64,000 nucleotides of DNA from QHCA01 sp003244095 (GTDB taxonomy: Bacteria; Actinomycetota; Actinomycetes; Mycobacteriales; QHCA01), in contig JBBQNN010000005.1 in assembly GCA_038329965.1 (NCBI GenBank), positions 1 to 64,000 on the forward strand, written 5' to 3'. Shown one piece after another: positions 17,152 through 26,900 of the stretch. The notes under the pieces were generated by a model. It did not search any database. It saw only the letters and a program-made list of their open reading frames with translations, and was not told the DNA's origin. Every line of letters begins with the position of its first letter. Position 1 is the stretch's first letter. Position numbers and translations under genes: made by a program.

Positions 17152-18345
17152 ATGCTCGACGCACCGGCCCGCCCGCGGCCACCTGCCGTTCAGCGACTTC
17201 GCGCGTCCGTGCCCCCAGGGGGAGCCCTGGTGCCGATCGCGCTGGCCGTCGGGGCGATCACGGCGTGCGTTGCCGCACTCTTCGGATCCCGCCTCAGCGG
17301 CACACCGCAGATCCCGGTCCTTCCCGGGCTTCCGGACGCCGGTGAGTTCACCCGGCTGGCGATGCCCCTGGCCCGGACGGCCTTCGACGTCGTCGCGGTC
17401 GGCCTCTGCGGCAGCCTGCTCCTGGGCCTCGTGCTCCTGCCCCGCCGGCACGCCGATCTGGCGCTCTCGATCGAGGCGGCCATGCGATCGGCGGCCAGGT
17501 GCGCCTGGGCCTTGGCCGCAACCGCGGTCGCCCTGCTGCTCCTGACCCTGTCGGAGGTCCTCGCCCGGCCCCTGCCGAGGGTGCTGAGCTGGGACATCCT
17601 CGGCCAGTTCGCGTACTCCTTCGACGCCACCCGCGCACTGATGTCCAGCGCCTTGCTGGCGGTGCTGACCGCGGTCGCCGCGGGGAGCGAGGCCTCCCGG
17701 GCCACCCGCACCCTGACCGGGCTGCTGGCGGCGGCCACCCTGATCCCGCCCCTGCTGGCCGGTCACTCCGGTCACGCCCGCTACCACTACCTCGCGGTGG
17801 CCAGCCTCAGCGTGCACGTGCTGTCGGCCAGCATCTGGATCGGCGGCCTGCTGGCCCTCGCCCTGGCGCTCGGCCGCGGCCGCGGACCGGCCGGGCACAC
17901 GCCGCTCGTGACCGCGTTGCCGCGCTTCAGCCGCGTCGCGTTGTTCTGCTGCGTGGCGGTCGGCCTCTCCGGTGCGGTCAACGCGTGGATCCGGCTGGCC
18001 ACGGTCGACCAGCTCTGGCTCACGCCGTACGGCAGGCTGATCCTCGCCAAGACCGCGGCACTCGTCGTCCTCGCGGGCTTCGGGTGGTGGCACCGGCGCC
18101 GGACGATCCAGGCCGTACGCGATCGCCGCCCGCGCGCCTTCGTACTCCTCGCGGCGGTCGAGGTCGCCATCATGCTCACGACCGTGGGGCTCGCGGTCGC
18201 CCTTGCCCGGACACCGCCGCCCACCGCCCCCGGCCATGCCCGGACCTCGGCGGCAGGGCTCTCGACGCATCTCAGGATCTTTCAGTCAGACAGGCCGGTG
18301 GCCACGGGGCCGCGGTCTCCGGAACACAACAGGTGGGGTGGGTAG
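17152..18345 (+). CDS. CopD-domain copper membrane protein
   Basis: The 397-residue protein starts one base after the copC-like stop (TAGGATG). It has about eight transmembrane helices. The CopD domain is recognisable in AGHSGHARYHYLAVASLSVHVLSASIWIGG, with several His and the W-x-G-G pattern, and in LTPYGRLILAKTAALVVLAGFGWWHRR near the end. In the CopCD/YcnJ system this part moves copper across the membrane. Operon context with copC and a multicopper oxidase supports a role in supplying or exporting copper. The C-terminal 40 residues are polar and unremarkable. Confidence 0.82.
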   Translation: MLDAPARPRPPAVQRLRASVPPGGALVPIALAVGAITACVAALFGSRLSGTPQIPVLPGLPDAGEFTRLAMPLARTAFDVVAVGLCGSLLLGLVLLPRRHADLALSIEAAMRSAARCAWALAATAVALLLLTLSEVLARPLPRVLSWDILGQFAYSFDATRALMSSALLAVLTAVAAGSEASRATRTLTGLLAAATLIPPLLAGHSGHARYHYLAVASLSVHVLSASIWIGGLLALALALGRGRGPAGHTPLVTALPRFSRVALFCCVAVGLSGAVNAWIRLATVDQLWLTPYGRLILAKTAALVVLAGFGWWHRRRTIQAVRDRRPRAFVLLAAVEVAIMLTTVGLAVALARTPPPTAPGHARTSAAGLSTHLRIFQSDRPVATGPRSPEHNRWGG

Positions 18346-18347
18346 CA

Positions 18348-19982
18348 ATGACGATCAGTCGCCGCAATCTCCTGAAGGTCGGCGGGTTGGGAGCGCTGGG
18401 TGCGGCCGGTCTGGCGCTGCCGCTCGGCCAGTTGATCCAGACCAAGTCACCGAGCAGGCTGCCGGCCAATCTGATGCCCAAGCCGTTCCAGGTGAACTTC
18501 GTACGGCCGCCGGTGTTGGCGCCGACCAGCTCAGCGCCGGACGCCGACGGTGTGTTGACCAACTACTTCGCGGTGACCGAGATGCAGGCCAACGCCAACC
18601 TGGTGCCCGGCGTCATCACCCCGATGTGGACCTACAACGGCACCTTCCCGGGCCCGACCATCAAGGTGATGCAGGGCGAGCGGGCCGTGCTGCGGGTGCG
18701 CAACAAGCTGCCCGCGACGCACCCGCTGTTCGGTGAGCCGTTCAAGACCTCCGTGCACCTGCACGGGTCCTCCTCTCAGCCGCAGTACGACGGCTACGCC
18801 AACGACGTGACCAGCCCCGGCTGGTACAAGGATTACCACTACCCGAACATCCAGGCGGCGCGCACGCTGTGGTACCACGACCACGCCGTGCACAACACCG
18901 CGCCGCAGGTCTACAGCGGCCTGGCCGCGCAGTACCACATGCACGACCAGACCGAGCTGTCGCTGCTGCCGCAGGGCCGTTACGACGTCCCGCTGATCAT
19001 AAACGACGTGATGTTCGCCGCCAACGGCGCGCTCGGCTACGACGACCGCAACCATTCGGGGCTCTACGGCGACGTCATTCTGGTCAACGGCAAGCCGTGG
19101 CCGGTGATGAAGGTCAAGCGGGCCATCTACCGCTTCCGCGGCCTCAACGCCTCACTCTCGCGGTCCTTCCGGCCGACGCTGAGCACCGGCGACGCGGTCC
19201 ACATGGTGGCCACCGACGCCGGGCTGATCCCCCGGAGCCAGGCGGTCGCCAACTGGCGGCACGGCCAGGCCGAGCGGTACGAGTTCCTCATCGACTTCCG
19301 GCAGTACACCGTCGGCCAGCGGATCGAGCTGCAGAATCTGAGCAATCCCAAGAACCTCGACTTCACCAACACCAACAAGATCATGGCCTTCGACGTCTCC
19401 GACGACTCCGTGGTCGACGACGACCTCGGCGGCCCGGACACCGACGCGGACTGGACCATCGACAGCATCCCGGACCTGCTCTCGACCGCTCCTGTCATGA
19501 ACCTCACCGCGAATGACGCGGTACGGACCACGAGCATCCGCGTGGAACACAGCGACGTCACCAACGAGTGGCTGATCAACGGCCACCGGTGGCAGGACGT
19601 CGTCGACAGCGGCTTCACCCTCAACGTCGCGACCCCCGACCTCGACGACATCGAGGTCTGGGAGATCGAGAACAAGGGGGGCGGCTGGTTCCACCCGGTC
19701 CACATCCACCTGATCGACTTCAAGATCCTGACCCGCAACGGCAAGCCGCCGTTCGCCTACGAGAAGGGGCCGAAGGACGTCGTCTACGTCGGTCCGGGTG
19801 AGAAGATCCGGGCGGTCATGCGGTTCGAGCACCAGCGCGGCAGGTACATGATCCACTGCCACAACCTGGTGCACGAGGACCACGACATGATGCAGCAGTT
19901 CACCGTGGGACTCACCCCGGGCGTGCCTGACCCGAACGACCCCGTCACGGCCGACCCGCCCAAGCTGGACAACCTGCCGTAG
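18348..19982 (+). CDS. Tat-exported multicopper oxidase (CotA/bilirubin-oxidase-like)
   Basis: The 544-residue enzyme begins with the twin-arginine signal SRRNLLKVGGLGALGAAG. All four copper-binding blocks are present: HLHGSS (~137), WYHDHAVHNTAPQVYSG (~175), HPVHIHLID (~449) and HCHNLVHEDHDM (~503), which bind the T1, T2 and T3 coppers. The domain layout and the YDGYANDVTSPGWYKDYHYPN segment match the CotA/bilirubin oxidase branch. It should oxidise phenolic or metal substrates at the cell surface while reducing oxygen to water. Its position behind copC and copD suggests that these deliver copper to it or that all three answer copper stress. Confidence 0.92.
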   Translation: MTISRRNLLKVGGLGALGAAGLALPLGQLIQTKSPSRLPANLMPKPFQVNFVRPPVLAPTSSAPDADGVLTNYFAVTEMQANANLVPGVITPMWTYNGTFPGPTIKVMQGERAVLRVRNKLPATHPLFGEPFKTSVHLHGSSSQPQYDGYANDVTSPGWYKDYHYPNIQAARTLWYHDHAVHNTAPQVYSGLAAQYHMHDQTELSLLPQGRYDVPLIINDVMFAANGALGYDDRNHSGLYGDVILVNGKPWPVMKVKRAIYRFRGLNASLSRSFRPTLSTGDAVHMVATDAGLIPRSQAVANWRHGQAERYEFLIDFRQYTVGQRIELQNLSNPKNLDFTNTNKIMAFDVSDDSVVDDDLGGPDTDADWTIDSIPDLLSTAPVMNLTANDAVRTTSIRVEHSDVTNEWLINGHRWQDVVDSGFTLNVATPDLDDIEVWEIENKGGGWFHPVHIHLIDFKILTRNGKPPFAYEKGPKDVVYVGPGEKIRAVMRFEHQRGRYMIHCHNLVHEDHDMMQQFTVGLTPGVPDPNDPVTADPPKLDNLP

Positions 19983-20521
19983 TGGTGGCTGTCCGCGCCG
20001 AGGCGTCAGTGCCCGTGGCCGAGCGAATTCGGCCACGGGCGCTGCTGCGCACGGCCATCCAGATCGCCGTGGTGATCGGCCTGGTGGTGCTGCTGCGCGT
20101 TGCGGTGATCGAGCCGGTCCGGGTGTCCTCGGAGAGCATGGCGACCACCTACGACAAGGGCGACGTGCTGCTCGTCGACAAGCTCGCCACCCACACCGGC
20201 TCGCCTGGGCGCGGCGACGTGGTCGCCTTCGTGAGCCCGCAGGACGGCGCGCTCACGTTGAAGCGGGTCGTGGGCGTGGCGGGCGACCGCGTCGCGGTCC
20301 TCGACGGCTTCCTGGTCGTCAACGGCGCGAGGGTCAGAGAGCCGTTCGTCGACCACGCGAGCCAGGACGGGATCTACTTCGGCACGGTCACCGTGCCGCC
20401 GCACGCGGTCTTCGTCATGGGCGACAACCGGGCGAACTCCATCGACTCGCGCCAGTACGGTCCGGTGCCGCTCGTCGCCATCAGCGGTCGCGTACGGCTC
20501 CGGTTGTGGCCGCTGGGTTGA
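19982..20521 (+). CDS. lepB: Signal peptidase I
   Basis: The 179-residue protein starts at a GTG overlapping the TAG of the oxidase gene by one base, so it belongs to the copper operon. One N-terminal membrane helix (AIQIAVVIGLVVLL) precedes the catalytic Ser in SSESMATTY (residue ~52); the general-base Lys follows in LTLKRVVGVAGD, and GDNRANSIDSRQYGPV is the signature box near the end. It cleaves Sec and Tat signal peptides on the outer membrane face. Its place next to a Tat-exported oxidase may mean a dedicated processing role, but actinobacteria often carry several scattered copies. Confidence 0.9.
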   Translation: MVAVRAEASVPVAERIRPRALLRTAIQIAVVIGLVVLLRVAVIEPVRVSSESMATTYDKGDVLLVDKLATHTGSPGRGDVVAFVSPQDGALTLKRVVGVAGDRVAVLDGFLVVNGARVREPFVDHASQDGIYFGTVTVPPHAVFVMGDNRANSIDSRQYGPVPLVAISGRVRLRLWPLG

Positions 20522-20549
20522 TCGCCCTGGCCCTGGCCCTGGCGCCGGC

Positions 20550-23500
20550 TCAGGCGCCGGTCGCCGATACCTGCTCCAGCGGCCCGGGCCGCCGGCCCGC
20601 GTCGCGCAGGTACCGCGCTTCGTACCGGTGGGCGTAGGCGGCCAGGTAGGGCAGGCCGTTGCTCGATGCCACGTCGCCGGCCGTGGCCGCGGACGCCGCC
20701 GCCGCATCGTGCTGCCCGGTCGCGGCCCGGATCGCCGCCCTGGCCAGCAGCCGCAGGCAGTGCTCCCTCGGCAGGCCCTGGTCGCCACCGACGGACCGGT
20801 CGAGCAGCTCGAAATCCTCCTTCGCCCTGGCCATGTCGGTGGCAGCGCGGAGCACGATAAGGCGGGCGAGAACCTCCGGCAGCAACAGGGCGGACCCCTG
20901 TGCCCGCTGGGAGTCGACGACGGAACCCAGCAGGTCGATCGCGGTGGCGGTCTCGCCGAGCTCGGCCTGCAGCACCGCCGAGGTCAGGACCCGCATCTGC
21001 CGGTCGAACGGCCCGATCCGGCCGACCGTCGGGGTGCTGTCGGCCAGCTGTGCAGCCGTCAGATTGCCCCGCTCGGTGGCGATGCGCACGGCGATCCACG
21101 ACCAGTTGACGTCCTGCGGTACGGCGACCGACAAGGACGTGTCGACCAGCGGCTGGTGGAAGTCGGGGCTGCCCAGGTCGTGCACGACCAGGCATTGCAG
21201 GGCATGGATCCGCCGCTGGACATCGGCGTCGTCGCAGCTTTCGGCCAGTGCCGCGGCCTGCTCCAGCGGGTGCTCGGCCATCTGGGCGTGGCCCATCAGG
21301 ATGCCCGGCAGCCAGGTCGCGATCAGCGCGCGGGCGCGCAGTCTGGGCTCGACGGTGATGGCCATGGCCTCCTGCGCCCAGTGCCGGGCCAGGCCGAACT
21401 GGCGGCGCGGCAAGCACAGGGCGGTGGACAGCCGCAGCCGTGCCTCGGCCCTCGGGCCGGGGTCGCTCATGCGGTCGGCCCGCTCGAGCGCGTCGCGGAG
21501 CCGCTGTTCGATCTCAGGGTCGCTCGACCCGACATCGTCCTCGTCGTCCCACTCGTCGCTGTGCGCGGGCGCCGGGATGGGGGCCGGGCCGGCGGCGTCG
21601 GCGTCGGCGTCGGCGGGTTCGTCGCGTTCGGACACTCGCTCACGCTTGGCGGCGATCCGGGCGAGGTCGGGCAGGGCATTGGTACGGGAAACGCTCACGG
21701 CGACCAGGTAGGCCGCCCGCGCCTCGTGCCGCCGCCCGAGCACCGCGCACACGTCGCCGAGCCGCTCGAACAGGTCCACCCGGTCACTGGCCACGGTCTC
21801 CGGCATCGCACCCAGCGAGCAGACCTGCATCAGATGGGTCCGCGCGTCCTCGTACCGCCCGTCGGTCATCGCCTCGTCCGCAGCGGTCACGGCGGCCCCC
21901 CTGCCGAGATGGGTCTCACCCGCCTTGAGCCAGTGCTGGACGCGGTCCGCGGTCGGGATGATGGCGCGTTCGGCGACTCGCCGGTGCAGCTCCTGCCGCG
22001 CGGTCGGGCGCAGCCAGGACTCCACGGCGTCACGCAGAAGGGCATTGCGGAAGACATAGCCCGTGGGCTCGGGGGCGAGCACGGACAGGTCGACGAGGCG
22101 GTCGAGCGTCGTCTGGATGCGGGATCGCAGCCGCCCCGCCTCTGCCGGGCCGCCGTACCCGTCGAGCAGCGGCAGGATCGACGACGCGTCGGCCGGCCGG
22201 GCCAGCACCGCCAGCAGCTGCAGGGCGCTGACGTCGTCGGCGTCGAGCTTCTCCAGCAGCGGGGCGAGCTGCTTGGTCGGGTGTTCGGTCGGCCTGATCC
22301 GGCCGCGTGGCATGAGCACGAGCCCGCCGGCAGTGGCCGCGATCCGGCCGGTCCGGGTCCACTCCCGAGCGGTCGTCACGACCCGCTGCGGGATGCCGTC
22401 GCTCTCAGCGACCAGGGCACTGATGAGCTCCACCGTGACCTCGCCGGAGAACAGGTCACCAGCCAGCGCGGCCACGTCCTCGACCGGCAGCCCCGGCAGG
22501 TCGATCCGGTGCGGTGGTTCTACCCCCGGCATGGGGCGGGAGGGCGCCAGATCGGCGAGGGGTTGCCCGAGGTTGCCGCCGGCCTGCGCGATGAGCACGA
22601 CGGTGACCGCCCCGGCCGCCCCGTGCGTCGCGTCGACGAGTCGCTGCACGCTGTCGGCGTCCGCGAGGTCGGCGTCGTCGAGGACGATGACGAGCGGCCG
22701 GGGGCGCTGCTCGCCGGGCCTTGCCCGCTGGGCGGCCGGCGTCCTGAGCGCGGACCGGACCAGGTCGAGGCAGTCCACGGGCCGCCCGTCGACCGGCTCG
22801 CAGGACAGCTCGACCGGGCCGGTGGCCAGCTCCTGGCAGGCTTCGGCCACGGTGCGCGACTTGCCGGCACCGGGCAGGCCGACCACGACGACCACGGCGC
22901 CGTGCTGGGCGGTCGTCGACGTCTCGATGGTCCGCTTCAGCCGGTTGATGGCGTCGCGCCGCCCGACGAACGTCGTGGTCGCGGGCTCGGCGGTCGTACC
23001 CACGAGCAGTTGCAGGTGCAGCGCCCGGGTTTCTGGCGAGGGATCGGTGCCGAGCTCGTCGGTGAGGAAGGCCCGGCACCGCTCGAACTCCAGCAACGCC
23101 TGCGGAGTCTCGCCCAGCCCGGCGTAGGACCGCATGAGCGCGCGGTAGGCCCGCTCGCTGTAGCGGTCGAGGCTGACGGCGCGGCTGGCGAACTCCATGG
23201 CGTCGCGCATCCAGCCGAGCTCGACGGCGGCGTCGGCGGCGTCGCAGATCAGGCCGTGATAAGCCTTCGCGAGCTCACCTCGCGCGGTGAGCGCCCACTG
23301 CTCACCGTCGCCGTGCGCCCGGAAGTCGGCCAGATAGAGCGCGTCGGCCTCCCGAGCCACCGCGACCGCTTTGGCCGCCTGTCCCGCGCCGGCCAGCCGG
23401 TGTACCTCGCGCACCAGCGAGGAGAAGGCCGCGGCGTCGACCCAGACATCGCGCAGCTCCAGGCCGCCGAGGCGGCGCTGCAGGCAGTCCGGCCCGAGGA

Positions 23501-23792
23501 CCCGGCGGACCTGGGACGCCGCGGTCCGCAGGCTGGCCCGGCCCCGCTGCGCGTCGGCGTGGGGCCAGAGGGCTTCCACCAGCGTGTCCACCGCCACGGC
23601 CTCTCCGCCGTTGAGGGCGAGCAGCCGGACGAGATCGGCAGTCTTGCCGGTGCGCCATTCGCGGGGGTCGACGAGTGAGCCGTCCGCCCGGCGCACCCGC
23701 AGTGGACCGAGCAGGCGAACCTCGATGCGATCGCTGGCGGCGGCGCACCGGTCGGATGACTTCCCGGAACGCGAAAACAACGTCTCGGTCAC
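20550..23792 (-). CDS. AfsR/SARP-like transcriptional regulator with BTAD and ATPase domains
   Basis: The 1,080-residue protein starts with an OmpR-like winged-helix domain (IEVRLLGPLRVRRADGSLV to RTAASQVRRVLG), followed by the bacterial transcriptional activation domain (~100-250; LYLADFRAHGDGEQWALTARG, LDRYSERAYRALMRSYAGLG). Then comes an NTPase module with Walker A VGLPGAGKSR (~290) and Walker B LVIVLDDADLAD, and a long helical, TPR-like C-terminus with an acidic linker (DADADAAGPAPIPAP). This is the layout of large SARP regulators that switch on secondary metabolism or development. No biosynthetic cluster is adjacent, so its target is probably elsewhere. It lies alone between convergent and tandem neighbours. 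Confidence 0.87.
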   Translation of the reverse strand: MTETLFSRSGKSSDRCAAASDRIEVRLLGPLRVRRADGSLVDPREWRTGKTADLVRLLALNGGEAVAVDTLVEALWPHADAQRGRASLRTAASQVRRVLGPDCLQRRLGGLELRDVWVDAAAFSSLVREVHRLAGAGQAAKAVAVAREADALYLADFRAHGDGEQWALTARGELAKAYHGLICDAADAAVELGWMRDAMEFASRAVSLDRYSERAYRALMRSYAGLGETPQALLEFERCRAFLTDELGTDPSPETRALHLQLLVGTTAEPATTTFVGRRDAINRLKRTIETSTTAQHGAVVVVVGLPGAGKSRTVAEACQELATGPVELSCEPVDGRPVDCLDLVRSALRTPAAQRARPGEQRPRPLVIVLDDADLADADSVQRLVDATHGAAGAVTVVLIAQAGGNLGQPLADLAPSRPMPGVEPPHRIDLPGLPVEDVAALAGDLFSGEVTVELISALVAESDGIPQRVVTTAREWTRTGRIAATAGGLVLMPRGRIRPTEHPTKQLAPLLEKLDADDVSALQLLAVLARPADASSILPLLDGYGGPAEAGRLRSRIQTTLDRLVDLSVLAPEPTGYVFRNALLRDAVESWLRPTARQELHRRVAERAIIPTADRVQHWLKAGETHLGRGAAVTAADEAMTDGRYEDARTHLMQVCSLGAMPETVASDRVDLFERLGDVCAVLGRRHEARAAYLVAVSVSRTNALPDLARIAAKRERVSERDEPADADADAAGPAPIPAPAHSDEWDDEDDVGSSDPEIEQRLRDALERADRMSDPGPRAEARLRLSTALCLPRRQFGLARHWAQEAMAITVEPRLRARALIATWLPGILMGHAQMAEHPLEQAAALAESCDDADVQRRIHALQCLVVHDLGSPDFHQPLVDTSLSVAVPQDVNWSWIAVRIATERGNLTAAQLADSTPTVGRIGPFDRQMRVLTSAVLQAELGETATAIDLLGSVVDSQRAQGSALLLPEVLARLIVLRAATDMARAKEDFELLDRSVGGDQGLPREHCLRLLARAAIRAATGQHDAAAASAATAGDVASSNGLPYLAAYAHRYEARYLRDAGRRPGPLEQVSATGA

Positions 23793-23933
23793 TTATCCCC
23801 CCAGGGAACCGACTGCACCTGCAGTCGCCGTCCTGGGAGATTTGAGCATCGTGCCCCTGCGCGTCGCAGGCATATCACGAAAATCGCCTTGTGCCATTAC
23901 GGTACGTATTAACACGCTCGCTCGACCGCACAG

Positions 23934-23968
23934 CGAGGCGCCCCGGACGGGGGGTCCGGGGCGCCTCG
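23934..23968. terminator. Very strong hairpin after the peroxidase gene
   Basis: CGAGGCGCCCCGGAC and GTCCGGGGCGCCTCG form a perfect 15-bp stem around five G residues. It starts 18 bases past the stop of the peroxidase gene (minus strand) and sits before the SARP gene start. No U tract follows, as usual for actinobacterial terminators. Confidence 0.8.
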
Positions 23969-23986
23969 GGATGTGCGGTCGTTCGG

Positions 23987-26900
23987 CTACACGATGACAC
24001 CAGTCCTGAATGTCCAGGTGGTGTTGGCCAGTGGAGCGTTCTGCAGGTCCCTGATCGCGGCTGCCCCGCCGGTCAGGCTGACCCGGTACTGAACGAGGCT
24101 CGCCAAGGTGACCGTCGGGTCCAGTGTCACGGTGTGCGTGGCGGCGTTGTAGGTGACCGCCGCCGTCACTGCCGCACCGTTGGAGACCCGGATCAGCCGC
24201 ACCGTGGTGGCGTTCGCCCCCAGCACGTCCTCAGTGAACGTCACCGTGACGTTGACCCCGCGCCGCACCAAGAGCGCGTTCGGCGAAGGGACGCTGGACA
24301 AGACCGCAGGCCGGAAGTTGGTCTGGAAGCCGACGGTGCTTGCTGCGAGCGGGTTGCCCGCGATGTCGGTGATTCCGGCCAGGACGCGGACCGTGTAGCT
24401 GGTGCCGAACGCCAGGTTGGCATTCGGGTTCAGCGTGGCGATGTGCGCCCCTGCGTTGTACGTGACGACCGCCGGGATGAGGACGTTCGACGCGTTGCGC
24501 AGCTGGACGGTGGTCCCGCTGACGCCGGTCACTGCCTCGCTGAACGTCAGGAGGACGTCCGACGCGACGTTGACGTCGGTCGCCCCCGCTGCCGGCGTGC
24601 GTGTCGTGACGGTCGGTGCGGTGGTGTCACCGGCCGGCGTGACGACGTTCGACAGCGCCGAGTACGGGCTGGTGCCGTACGCGTTCGTCGCCGACACCTG
24701 GAACTGGTACGACGTGCCGTTGGTCAGCCCGGTCACGACCCGGCTGGTCGCGTTGGCCGGCACCGTGATGAGGGCGCCTACCTGTACGCCGGCCGCGGTC
24801 AGGACCCGCACCGTCTGGCTCGTGAGCGTGCCAGCCGGAGGCGTCCAGTTGACCGTTGCCGAGCCGACGCCTGCCGTAGCGGTCCCGATGGTGGGAGCCG
24901 CGGGCGGGACCAGGTCGATGGTGACGTTGTCGGCGGTGAAGTGCAGGTGCTCGACGTTGCGGACCGTGTCCACGCCGTCGATACCGCCGTTGCTGTCAAC
25001 CGTCGTCGTGTCGCCGACCGTGGTGATGGTGTAGCCGGTCGAGACACCGGAGAACACTGCCGTGTCGTTGTTCCCGGCGCTGCCAGGGGTGCTCACGGCC
25101 GGCGTGATGATCTCACGCGTGGCCACGAGGTCGCCCGGGTCGACGGTTCCGGCGAACACCGCCTGCTGAAGCGTTTGGCCGGTGGGGGCGCCCGCCGCGT
25201 CCTTCAGGTACTGGTGCTCCATGAGGTCGGTGGTGCCGATCTCTGTGTTGTGGTTGGTGTGGTCGCGGACGCTGATCCGCACCTGCAGGAACCGGTCACC
25301 GTCGATGATGTCGTTGGCGCCACGGCCTTCGAGCGTGTCGCTACCGAGACCACCCAGGATGATGTCGCCGGCGCCCCATACGGGACCGGTGAGCGGGCAG
25401 TAGCCCGTCGCCGACAGAGCAGTAACGGCGGTGGCGGTCGAGTCGAAGGACCTGACGACGCCGGTCGGGCCGCCGAGACCGGAGATCCGGTCCAGGCCTG
25501 CCTGGTCGAGCGCGTCACATCCGGTGAATCCGCCGCCGCCAACAGTGTCGGGAGCGGTGTCCTGACCCTTGATCAGGTCGTCGAACGCCGAGCCCGAGTC
25601 GGCCTCGGTCTCCTGCCAGCGGTCGCGGTTGACGACCACGGGGAGGGGCTTGCCGAGCAGGTTGTTGTTGATGTTCATGTCATCGTCCGCGCCGACGGTG
25701 TCGTACTGGTGGATGGCCCAGTCGAAGCCCGCTGCACCGGCGTTGCGGTCGATGGCGGCGTTCTGCGCCATGATGTCGTCGCCGCCCTCGGCGTCGTAGT
25801 CGTTCTCGCCAGGCTGACCGATGAAGATGTCGTTGCCTGGTGCGACCTGTGCCGGGTCGTCGAAGAACGGCGCACCGTGGTCACCCTGCAGGAGGTCCTG
25901 CCCGGTGCCACCCTGGATCCAGTCGTCGCCACCGTCGCCGAACACGGTGTCCGCACCCTGGCCGGCGATGATGAAGTCGTTGCCGTCACCGCCGAACGTC
26001 TCGTTGTCGTTGGCTCCGCCGTTGATGAAGTCACTGCCGTCGCCACCGGCGAGGATGTCGTTGCCGATGCCTCCATCTATGGCGTCGTTGCCCGGACCGC
26101 CCTTGAGCACGTCGGCTCCGGAGAGGTCCGTGATGATGTCGTTGCCTTCACCACCGAGCGCTACGTCGTCGCCGCCGTTGCCCTCGATGATGTCGTTGCC
26201 CTTGCCACCCCAGAAGGTGTCGTTGTCGTTGCCGCCGAACATCTTGTCCACGCCATCGGTGCCCTGGTAGACGGACTGGCCGTTGATCCCGGACGGGTCG
26301 ATGTTGTTGAACTGGCGGTACTGGACCGTGCCGTTCGGCTGCTTGAGCAGCAGCTGGTTCTCGTCACAGTCCGTCGTCTTCGGGTCGTCGTTGACCGACC
26401 CGACACCGGTGAGCGGCGCGAGAGGCGGGTTGGCGGTCTGGGACAGTGTCACGCCGCCGGAGTACGGACTGGTGATGTTACCCAGCTGGAACTTGCAGTC
26501 GGCCGTCGCGAAGGCGTCGGCCTTCAGCGAGTTGGTGTTGTCGGTGTTGCGCTGGATCAGCTCGGAGAACGAGTTGGCCTCGAGCTGGCTACGGAGGTTC
26601 ATGCCCGGGGTGCGGGCCAGGTAGTACAGCCGGTCGCCGTCCTGCAGGCTCTCCAGCTGCGTCTCGAAGACGTAGTTGAAGGTGCTGCCGAGCAGGCCGC
26701 CGAACAGGTTGGTGATCTCGGCGAGGCCGCCGACCCACAGGTCGACGCTGTCCAGGCCGGTGGTGGTGACACCGCTGGCCGGGCTGACCCAGGCACCGTT
26801 GCTGAACATGAAGTCAGCAGCGTCTGCCGGCGGGACGTCGGTCGCGAGCGGGTTGACGATCGCCCTGGCAGCGGCGCGCTTGCCCGCCAGCGTCGACTGG

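Noticed and set aside
20628..23678. 1,016-codon + strand frame antisense to the SARP regulator
   Set aside because: Shadow frame; no recognisable motifs and no ribosome site.
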